Source: Sphaerolaimus hirsutus
Taxonomy: Eukaryota > Nematoda > Chromadorea > Monhysterida > Sphaerolaimidae
DNA length: 64,000 nucleotides
NCBI GenBank assembly: GCA_964036195.1
Contig: OZ038452.1
Location: 10,224,704 to 10,288,703 of the forward strand
Direction of reading: 5' to 3'
The stretch's first letter is position 1; each line of letters starts with the position of its first letter. The position numbers and the translations under genes were made by a program. The notes below the pieces were generated by a model. That model did no database searches. It was not told the DNA's origin and saw only the letters and a program-made list of their open reading frames with translations. Below are positions 1-11,600 of this stretch, piece by piece.

Positions 1-3000
1 TTTCCCTGCAGGCTGTGCTGTATCACTATGTTTTGATCTGACAGGCTTCTCAGGTTGATGTGTGTCAATAACCACTGAATCAATATCAGTGGAAGCTGGT
101 ACATTTTCCATTGGTTGTGATTGATCTTCATTTAGTGTTGAAACTGGTTGACCAGTCAGCAAATTTCCTTGTTTGGATTCAGCCAACTGCTTTAGATGTG
201 TGGCAGATATGGATTCACCAACTAACTGTTCTTTCATTTTCCCTTGATTTGATGTTAGATCATGTGTATGTTCACTGTCTTTCTGGAAATCACTATCCTC
301 TACTTTGTCTACTGGACTCCCATTCAGTCTAGTGGTCATCAGAGGTCTGTTCTCACTACATGAGTTTTTCTGAGTGCTCTCACATGACTGATGCCTCTCT
401 GTGGAGTCTGATTGGAAAAACTCAAACTGACCTGTAATGTTTTCTATTGATGCTTCACTTGCTGCTGTGCATGATTCCAGCTGCTGTGATTTGTTTTCTG
501 ATCCTACAATGTTGTCAAGAATTACTGCAAGTTTTTCTGACTTTAAGGTTGCAGAAACTTGCTCATGTAAGCTGACTTCTAATAGTTTGGTCATATTGTT
601 GGGTTCAGGGCTTTGAACTGCAGCAGTTCCTGATGCATCAGTCTTCTCTTCTGCCACAGTAGTCAATTCTGGTACAAATACTGGAGAACGTCTCATTTTC
701 TGCTGATTTGATGTATCACCATTCTTCCTGTCATCACTTTGTGCTGTTATTTGCATATCATACTGAGGCAAATTATTTCTTTCAGTGATATGTTTATGTG
801 AGTCAGTTGGTATATTCTCATGTTGTGATTTATTAGTGTCAGCAGCATTTGCAGCTATCTGTGCAGGTGCATCATCTTTTAGTGCAATTTGTGGTGCATG
901 TGAACATGCATCAAGTACAGTGTGATCAATTACCTGAGTATCATTTATTTCATTGATGACTGCAGATGTTGCAGATATATCCTTTTGCGGCTTACCACAT
1001 TGATCAATGGCAGCTTTGTTGGTTTTATCATGCAACATATATTTCTGTACAGTATCCACAGATTCTCCCAGTGCAACACCTTCCTTCTGTACAGTGCCCA
1101 CAGATTCTCCCAGTGAGACACCTTCCTTCTGTACAGTGTCCACAGATTCTCCCAGTGAGACACCTTCCTTCGGTACAGTGCCCACAGATTCTCCCAGTGA
1201 GACACCTTCCTTCTGTACAGTGCCCACAGATTCTCCCAGCGAGACACCTTCCTTCTGTACAGTGCCCACAGATTCTCCCAGTGAGACACCTTCCTTCTGT
1301 ACAGTGCCCACAGATTCTCCCAGTGAGACACTTTCCTTCTGTACAGTGCCCACAGATTCTCCCAGTGAGACACTTTCCTTCTGTACAGTGCCCACAGATT
1401 CTCCCAGTGAGACACCTTCCTTCTGTACAGTGCCCACAAGTTCTCCCAGTGAGACACCTTCCTTCTGTACAGTTCCCACAGATTCTCCCAGTGAGACACC
1501 TTCCTTCTGTACAGTGCCCACAAGTTCTCCCAGTGAGACACCTTCCTTCTGTACAGTGCCCACAGATTCTCCCAGTGAGACACCTTCCTTCTGTACAGTG
1601 CCCACAGATTCTCCCAGTGAGACACCTTCCTTCTGTACAGTGCCCACAGATTCTCCCAGTGAGACACCTTCCTTCTGTACAGTGCCCACAGATTCTCCCA
1701 GTGAGACACCTTCCTTCTGTACAGTGCCCACAAGTTCTCCCAGTGAGACACCTTCCTTCTGTACAGTGCCCACAGATTCTCTCAGTGAGACACCTTCCTT
1801 CTGTACAGTGCCCACAGATTCTCCCAGTGAGACACCTTCCTTCTCTACAGTGCCCACAGATTCTCCCAGTGAGACACCTTCCTTCTGTACAGTGCCCACA
1901 GATTCTCCCAGTGAGACACCTTCCTTCTGTACAGTGCCCACACATTCTCCCAGTGAGACACCTTCCTTCTGTACAGTGCCCACAGATTCTCCCACTGAGA
2001 AACCTTCCTGCTGTACAGTGCCCACAGATTCTCCCACTGAGAAACCTTCCTGCTGTACAGTGCCCACAGATTCTCCCACTGAGACACCTTCCTTCTGTAC
2101 AGTGCCCACAGATTCTCCCAGTGAGACACCTTCCTTCTGTACAGTGCCCACAGATTCTCCCAGTGAGACACCTTCCTTCTGTACAGTGCCCACAGATTCT
2201 CCCAGTGAGACACCTTCCTTCTGTACAGTGCCCACAGATTCTCCCAGTGAGACACCTTCCTTCTGTACAGTGCCCACAGATTCTCCCAGTGAGACACCTT
2301 CCTTCTGTACAGTGCCCACAGATTCTCCCAGTGAGACACCTTCCTTCTGTACAGTGCCCACAGATTCTCCCAGTGAGACACCTTCCTTCTGTACAGTGCC
2401 CACAGATTCTCCCAGTGAGACACCTTCCTTCTGTACAGTGCCCACAGATTCTCCCAGTGAGACACCTTCCTTCTGTACAGTGCCCACAGATTCTCCCAGT
2501 GAGACACCTTCCTTCTGTACAGTGCCCACAGATTCTCCCAGTGAGACACCTTCCTTCTGTACAGTGCCCACAGATTCTACCAGTGAGACATCTTCCTTCT
2601 GTAAATATCCACCTGTTTCTTTCAACTTTTCCAAGGCATCACTTTCAGCAACCAAAGTATCAGGTTTGTTATTCCACCCATGTGATTGCTTCATTTCAGG
2701 CAATTGCTGCTCATCATAGCTTTCTGGTTTCTGTTCAGCTATGTTAGTAGGAACTGCTGTTGACACCAAAACTGTATCTGACATGTCTTGACATCCTGAA
2801 TTTGACTTTTGACTATCAACAGCATCCAGAAGAGGTGCACTGCCATGTATTGTTGATACATTCTTTTCAGGTACATCAGTGGTATCAACAAATTTGGAAT
2901 CTGTAAGATGTTTGTTATCTTCAGATGTCACCTGCAACTGTGTGTCCGCAAGTATTTTTTTTTGTTTTCCATCACTTGATTTGGTTTTTACAAGTACTGA

Positions 3001-5606
3001 GTCTGTGATTTCTTCATTCATCTCCTGTGGTGTTTCATCTGCAGCTAATTGCTGTTTACCATGCTCTGGCTTTTGAATGACAACACTACCTGTCTCAGGT
3101 GGAAGAATGGTCTGTGATGCAGGTGATGTTTTTGACTTCCCAATTTTGCCTAGCTTCAATTTTCCTTCATCAATTTGCTTCTCAATGGGTTTGCCACCCT
3201 GTTTGCTGTGATCCAGTTGTCCTGATGTATCACTTGTGCCATCTGATCTTGAATCAACATCCATACCAGTGGCCTCTGGTTTGTCAGATATAGAAGGCAA
3301 CAGCTCCTCACTCCCTTGACTTGCCTTTTCACAACTGAGTGTTTCAACTTTCTGCGCTGTAGTCTGGCAGACTTCAGATGAATCTGGTTTCAAATCAGAA
3401 TTCTCCTGGTCAATGCCATCACTGGTAGTCACTTTTTTGTCAACATCCATTGCTTCAGCTTTACTACCCAAAAAGGAGACATCAGCGTGCTGATGCTTTT
3501 GCACTTCTTTCTTGTGATCACCAATTTTCTTCATCATTGGTGTGGTTTCAAGTAGTTTCACAACATCTGGTTGTATATGCTGTGTTTCACGTGAGAAAGC
3601 CTTTTCACTGTGCGTTTTTTCCTGGACCAAAAGAGGTTGCTTTACAAACAGTGGACTTTTTTGACAAGGTTCATTTGATGGACCGGCATTTTCACCAATT
3701 ATAGTGGAATCCACCACTTGTGTACTGGCTGTGACTGGCTGTGAGTTCAAAGTCACTTGAATTGATGGTTCAGCTATTTCGTGTGCTTTCAGAATGCCCT
3801 GTGTTAAACCACTGTCAGAAGTAGTGTTGATTTGTACATCTGATTGCATACATTTCACAGTATTCTGCTCTGAATCAGTGACTTTTCCAGAAAATGCATC
3901 ATATTCCTTTGTATTGTTGGGATCATCTTTACTCAATTTGCCCAATACATCTGGCCACAGTTCACTGGATTTCATTGGAGTGACAAGTTCATGGGTCTTG
4001 TCAAATTCAACTCCTGATGGCTTCTGGTGCTCCTGAGTTATAGGGACAGGTTCGACATGTTTGTCAGCAGTGAACTTTGGTGCACCACCATGCACTTCTT
4101 TCATGTGATCACCAATTTTCTTCATCATTGGTGTGGTTTCAAGCAGTTTCACAACATCTGGTTGTATATGCTGAGTTTCATGTGTTTGCTTAACCAAGCC
4201 AAATCGAGTTGCAGGGTCATAGACTAGCTCAGATGCAGCAGGCATTACACTGCCATCATCACCATGTAAACCCTGTTTTAGTGTCTGTTCAGGTTGCACC
4301 AGCATTTGTTTATCCATCTTATGGGTTTCTTCCAAAGCCTTTAATGGTTGACTGCCATCAATAAATGGCAGCACAGACTTGGCATCAGAAATACTCACGT
4401 GTTGTGAATCCTGTGTCAGGGCTTCAGGATCAACTGAGATAACTGTAACCACTTTCACAGCTTTGCCTTCATATGGGAGTATTTTAGTCTGTAACTCATC
4501 ACCTTGTGCATACATGGAAGATGGAACAACACGAGGAGCCTGCTCACTTTCAACAGATTCTGCAGTGCTGATACACACATCTTTCAGTGGTACTGCTACA
4601 ATGGTGTTATCTGTATCAGTGTCAGTACCTTCTGTTTCTGATGTTTTAAATGTCTGTGGTGGCATCATTTTGCTTACTTCTGATTTCTTGGTGATGTCTG
4701 ATGCAACAACAGGTTTCACCTGCTCACTTATCTTCATTTGTACAGTCCCATCGTTATTGTCATTTTCCAAAACATTTTCAACGTGTTCTGGTTTCACACC
4801 ACTGAAATTGGAGCTCTCATCGTGATCGAATAGACTAGAATCATGCTCCTGTGCCTTATCAAAGCTCTCCATGGATACAGTAGTCTTGGCCTGTTGGCAC
4901 AGTACTGAACGCCTTATGTGGGTAAGAGACACACCTCTGACAGTTTCGTCAGGCTGCATAACAGTGGTGGCATCAGCAACAGAACTCAATGTAGGCTTGA
5001 CTGTTTGAAGTTTTGGTTTCTTTGGAATTATACCCAGCTCACTTTCGAGCGTGGCCAATGGTGGTGCAAAACCCGATTCAAATGTAGCCATTGGTGCGAC
5101 CACCTTTCCCGGCTGCGCAGCCATTTTTTGCAACTTGGGCATTTTCTTCACCTCCAAAGGCATTCTGACATCGATTGGCCAAGATGCCTCCACGTGCAAT
5201 GTCTCGCATGTGCTTTTGGCAATGTTCACGTCATGATAAATGTGCGTGTCTATGGCTGGACTTCTTTTTGTTGGCACTGGTTGCGGCTGGCTTTTTGGCT
5301 GGGAATCCACACATTTTCCAGCGACCGCAATGCTACTGGCTAAACTTATATCAGAATCGGGTTCAGACTCTTCAGGGAGCGAAGCCAGGTGCAACACATC
5401 CGGTATTACCAGAATGGCGGGTCGGGGTGGCGGGACGGGTTTCGACAACAGAACACTGGCACCGGGCACATTGACAACTCGCGTGGCAAAGCGACAAACA
5501 ATGCGCGGCTTATGGGGCAACGTATCTGCGACGGACAGATTAGCGCTGTTTCGACCGGCGCTGAACTGCAGGCTGACAATGTTGATGCTTTGGTGGTGGG
5601 CGGAGC
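1..5606 (-). CDS. Ank2: Giant ankyrin tail exon (incomplete at window start)
   Basis: This is one exon of at least 5,606 bp. Its acceptor is a good pyrimidine tract ending CTCACAG just above 5606. The first two bases complete a phase-1 codon left by the 9696-9977 exon. The frame (codons at plus positions 1 mod 3) has no stop down to position 1; the first upstream stop, at 5683-5685, lies in the intron. The product has no recognisable folded domain and is rich in Ser, Thr, Glu, Lys, Val, Gln and Pro. It includes 37 tandem 14-residue repeats and a duplicated block of about 30 residues. By analogy with fly Ank2-L/XL and worm UNC-44 it would be a long extended tail of neuronal isoforms. The 3' end and poly(A) site are not in the window. 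Confidence 0.93.
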
Positions 5607-8600
5607 CTGTGAGGGACAATGGACAGAACACAGGATTGAACACAAGTACAGAAAACAAATACAGAAAAACACAGAAAACAAACTAAATATAGAAATAATG
5701 TCCAGGTCATGCAAACCTGGTGCCAATCCCAAGCCCTGTAAAGTGTAAAGTAAAGTGTCAAATGTAAAGTCAAATGCAAAGTAAAGTGTCAATCAAAACA
5801 AAAAAGAAAAGATTTTATTACTGAACTTTGCATGACAATTGACAGTTTACTCGACACTTTACTTTACATTTGACATTTGACTTGACACTTTACTTTACAG
5901 TTGACACTTTACTTTACACTTTACAGGGCTTGGGACTGCCCCCTGGTGTGCTTATATTGTCGTTTCCGAAAGTGTAGAATTTAAGTCAAAAAGTGACAAT
6001 GACCTATTTTTTATCCACTCAATTCGAAGAAAATGAAAGTTCAGATTACCGCATGGACAAGAGCGATTCGATATAAATGTTCAACTTCACATAAAGCTAT
6101 GTTTACATATTGATAGGTGAAATGTAAAATAAAATGTCACCAAAAATAAATTTTCATGTTTTCAAGTTTTTTTTTAAATTCAAAATCGATGTTCAAAAAT
6201 CAATTCTTCACAGGGTGTTGATCTTGTAATTGGACTGAAAAATGTACGTGATGGAAAATTAGCCGACATGGAATTAATTTCACATTGACGCATTTTTCAT
6301 CATGTTTTGGTTCAAATTATAAAAAAAACATCTCTCATATATAAAATTGCTGTAAATAAAATTGAGTTTGACCATGAATTTCGAATAAAAACTTTGAAAA
6401 CATGAAAACAATAAATTTTTCGATGACGATCCATTTTACGTTTCACGTGTCAATGCAGCTTTGACCCCACACACGCTGATTGACATCGACACCAAATGTC
6501 AACTGGTTCCGTTCCTAATTCAAAGATTGCGTTTGAACATCGTTCGTCCACTCGTCAGCAAGCTTTGAATCGGGATCAGCACCAGTTGACATTTGGTGTC
6601 GGTGTCAACTAGCGTGTGTGGGCCCATTCTGTGAGAATATGGGATCCATAATATTTATTTAGGTCATATTTGTGCCAGAGAATTTGCTGATGCCAAAAAT
6701 TTACTTTGATAATCTTCGAATTGAGAATATTCCGCGTTTCCGTGACCTAGAATCGAGTTTACGCGAAACCGACAAGTGACATCGTGATAAGTCCAAAAAT
6801 CAATTGGTGGGGGTTTGCACAGACCGCACATATACAAATAAATGTCCACAAAAAGTGCTGAGGTTTTGAAGCTCTGGGAATGGCCACTCAAAAGTGCAAC
6901 AGTGCAGTGCATCAAAACATGCTAAACCAAACCATCGACTCATTAATGAAATGAGTTTGTCAACATCCGTGAACTAAATATTTCGATTCTCGTCAAGCGA
7001 CGTGATGTAATGATGCACAGTGATGTGATATGAACAGTTGTTTGCGAGGGATTGAAAAGTAACAAGAACACACTGTCAGTTTACATTTTAGATAGATACA
7101 ACTTGACCCGTCATGTGCCAGTCCTGCACCCTGTAAAGTGCAAAGTAAAGTGTCAAATGTCATACAAAGTTTTCACTTGTCATGCAAAATGTCGGAAGTT
7201 CAGTGATAAAATGTTTTTATCTTATACTTTTCATTTGATGACATATGACACTTACTTTACACTTTACAGGGTGCGGGACTGCCCCCGTGTGAGCATGCAA
7301 TTTTTTTCTCAATTGAAGAGGTGCATGAAACGAACGACACTATGCTTAATTTACCAGTGCTTTTTGTCGATTTTTTCTGATTTGTAGATTTGAATATTTA
7401 CCTACCTATATCAAAGATAAAAATCTGCCCCACGGACATACAGTCTGATATGAAATGCCACACAAGTTTGTCAATTTCTTTATGTATTTCGGCGGGAATC
7501 TTACATGACACGTGACAATTTCTGACATGTGGGAGGCAGCAATTAGCCCCCAAGACTTCTGGACGGAAATATGCGAATTCTGCTGGATATAAAACCACAT
7601 CGTTTTAGCAGTCCACGGTTTTCTTAAGATGTTTTGACCGTAAATACCTTTCAAAATAAACTGGAAGGATGAAATGGTGTGAAAATTAGACAGGCAATCA
7701 ACATTAAAATGTGTATTAGGAGACACACTCTCATTGTCATGTCTGCTGAGGTAACGGAATTCCGTAGAATTCATGCAGCTGGTGCCAATCCCACCAGTGG
7801 ACAAGCGACAAGAAAGTTACAGGTGAAGTTACGTCGTGTTCACTGATGTGACAGTAAAACTGGCGAGTTATAAGAAAATTTGTAGTTGCAAATTATTGTT
7901 TCTTGCATAGACTTGCCACCTTTTAACTTTTTCTTGTCACTTGCCAACTTATAACTTTTCTTGTCATTTGACTTGCCACCTTTTAATTTTTCTTGTCACG
8001 AGTTGCCACCTTAACTATATAACTTTTCCTGTCATTTGTCCACTTGTGGAATTGGCCCCGGGTTTTAGTCGTTTTTTTCAAGTTAAAGTGTACAATGATT
8101 AAACAGTCTTCTAAATATTTATCATCTGGTTTATGGGGCTTTCTTCAGCATCGTTCAAACAAAGATGTATCGATAGAATGCAACAATCAAGTTATAGTTT
8201 TAATAAGTTTCGACAGTGTGACTGATCTTAGGTGGCAACCGTCCTGGCGCCAAAACAGTTCAGTTTTTCAGTTTCAAAAGAGCCAGTTTTAAGCGCCAGT
8301 GTATTTAGGTGCCAGCGTGTGCACAAAAAGCATTGTGGCCACGCACACTAGTACACCATCGAAACTTTGGACACTCGTAAATCTGTTTAAAACACATTTG
8401 AGTTTACCACGATGAGTGATTATATATCGTCATCAACAGTTGTTGACAGGTTCCTCACTGTAGTAAACTTAAATGTGTCAAAAACAGATTTAAGAGTTTC
8501 CGAAATTACGGTGATATACTAATGCGCGCGGCGCCACTTATTTCCAAATAATGTGTCCAACATCAATCACCTTGTGCTGCAATGACATGTCTAAATTTAG

Positions 8601-11600
8601 CTATACTTAGTATTTAAATACACAGATTATGTTTACAGTTAAAGCAAGCTATCACTGTCAAATTGCACCAGTTTGAAATATTCTTGACTTTCCACAATTT
8701 GACAGTGCAATAGGTGAAAAAACGTTATCTTATAGTGGATGGTGTAATAATGTAGCAGATTTTAATCAACTGAGATATTAAATTGATAGTGAATGGAATT
8801 GTATTGCAGTGAGTAGTACTTAAATGGAAACAGGTGTATTATATAAATATACTAATAAGTAGATGTTTCTGAAGCAACAACACACAAAGGGGCACACGAT
8901 CGCCGATCACTGAATCGTTTACAAAAAGCTAAAATTAAGAAAACTTAGTCAGCAGCCACACACCACGTTTTAGCAGGAAACCAATGATAAAAAAAACTAT
9001 ATCCAACTAAAAGATTAGGAAAGTTGGTGCCAAAGATGTATAACTTTGGGTGCTGGGCCATTCCCTCGAGGTGCAAACCTCCATGCAAGTTGGCAGACGC
9101 ACAACAAAAAACACCAAAATTCTAAATTTGCAAACACAAAAAGGAGATTCACGCATAACGAGGAAGTGGTGCAACACCGATATTTGGTGGGGGAATATTT
9201 CACCCACATTTTTCTGGCACCACAAAGCTATGCTGAATTTGGACCAAAAGTGACACAATTTCCCCCACCAAATTGTTGGCAACAGCTCACAAAACATGCC
9301 CTAAGTAGGTCGTAAAATTGAATAAAATATTCATAGAAACAAAAACTAGCGTAAATCTGTATTTAGAAGTAACATTCCCAACACAAAGAATAGAAAACGG
9401 GATTATTCAAAATACAGGCGCCATTCCAAATTCGGAAAAACCTCTCAATCTTGGACAGTATTCAACGGTAAGCAAAAACGCGCACGCGGGAAACACTCGC
9501 TAAACAATACAAAAAGCTAAGCCGTAGTCTGTTCAAGTGTAATCTTTGGCTAAAATAACGCAGTTGCCTAATTCTGATAAGAAATAAACCTTCGATCGAT
9601 CTGCATCAGTAAAACCTACCCCATTGCACTGGTTGAAATCAACTACCGGGCAATAATACAAACGCGGTTTCAAAAACCCCCAACCACTCATTCACCTTGC
9701 TCCTTGCCCTCGTCCTTGGTGCAGATGACAGTGTCCTGGCTCTGCTCGCTGCCGTCCAGGCTGGCCTGCTGCTTGGCGTGCAGACTGTCCGCGCTCTCGG
9801 TCGGCTTCAACACCTCCTCCACGGTGATGATGCTGACAGGTTTGCCAGCTGACCGGCCGCGTGGTGGCTCCTCCTCCTCTTCTTCTTCTTCCTCCTCCTC
9901 AGGCAGGTTCGGCGCCACGTGCACAGCCTCGACGATGTCTTCGTGCACCAGTGACGATTCCTCCACTGGGTGGTGCTCTGAGGGATGAGTCATGGGTTAG
10001 TTGTTTGTTTGGTGCATTTGAAGCTGTTGTTAGAGAGTGGATGTGTTTTTGTTCTGGGTGGGTTTTTTTGGTTGTTAAATTGCATTTCTGTGCTTTTTTT
10101 ATTTAAAGTGATTTGATTGAATATAGGTAGTATATTTTCTTCACGATGAATTGATGGCGTTTGAAGGCGCGTGAAATATATTTAGCATGACAACTGGTAA
10201 AAACGTTGATCAGCAGCAGCGAGGATCAAACAATTATATTTACCGTATATCCTCAAATAAGTCCCCCTCGAAATACTCCCACATAGGAAAAACGTCACGT
10301 GAATCAAAAATGTTTTCTGTAAAATAAAGTTAATATTCTGCAGTTCGTGCTCACAAATATTGATTTTATTGCTTCAATTGTGGAATATGGGCTCCAACTT
10401 AAGATTTATAGAACTTATTTTACTCCATTTACACAGTAAATTGACCACACACTTTTTTGAAATATATTACGGAGAATCAACTCCTAGGTCTAAAAATTTT
10501 CGATGAAAAAGACTCCCTGGGGACTTATTCGAGGATATACGGTCCAGACCGAACCAGTCCATCGCCGATTGAGAAAGTGTCATTAATCAATTAAACAGCA
10601 CACAGTCGCATAGCACAGATGGTAGAGGAAACGGGATAACGATGCAAGTCAATAGTGCTCACAATTATTTCGTGGACAACTATTTACAATAATCCCACAA
10701 TTACTATTCAAATACCCCCCCACTGACCAATTTGCACCTGCTCCTCTGGCTGTGCTTTATCCCACTCAGCCAACTCCTCAGCGAATGCTTTGAGCGTCTT
10801 GTCTTTCTCCTCGGAGCTCATTGGCGGGGAAATGTCGACCGGCTCACCGATCGTAGTGCCTTCCAGGGTTATGGTAGATGGGGGTGGAGGAGAGGGTGCC
10901 TGTGGGGTGGTTGTGATTTGTTGTTGGGGGTGGATAAATTGTGCGTTTTGTTGTTTTTGGAGGCTGGTGATTGATAGCTGTATCGCCTATTTATCATAGT
11001 TGTAACGCATTTACGTTTACTCGATAAATACGTATACTCGCTTACTGCGTAAATACGTTCACGTTTCTTCCCGGGAAAAAATACAGATAAACACTTATTC
11101 GTGTACATTTTACGAGTACGCGAGTACAGAAAACGTATTTTAAAATGTCATTTTGCTAAACAGAAAGTGACAAACAAAGTATTTTCCTATGAAATGAGGA
11201 GAAAAAACACAATTTGGATGTATTTCAGAGTAAAAATAAAAAAACACGTATTTTTACGTTACTTTACTTATGTGAGAAAAATACTCGTTTTGACGTTTTC
11301 TCTAGAAAAAAGTATTTTACTCACACTTTATGCAGTGTAAAAGTAAAAATAAAATACTTTACGTTTTCTGTACTCTGGGGGGAGTATAAAAAAACTTACG
11401 TTTACGTTTACTTTGAAAAAGTTCAGAACTTCTGCTTCTGCCACTTATGCACAGACCAAAAATGCTATATATTTTTGCCATGAAATATACACCAGAATAG
11501 ATTTTGGCACCGATCAAACCTAGCAAATAACGAACGCATTTCACCCTAGAAAAAAGACCATTCCAGATACTGGACCACCCAACAGAAAGTGTGCAACGAC

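Noticed and set aside
1045-2598. CRISPR-like regular repeat
   Set aside because: The units are contiguous, with no unique spacers, and lie in frame within a eukaryotic coding exon.
945-2747. Several long open frames on both strands with repeats such as [14 protein letters not shown] or [14 protein letters not shown]
   Set aside because: They are shadows of the 42-bp coding array, whose unit length is a multiple of three. The frame [14 protein letters not shown] is the one continuous with the giant exon.
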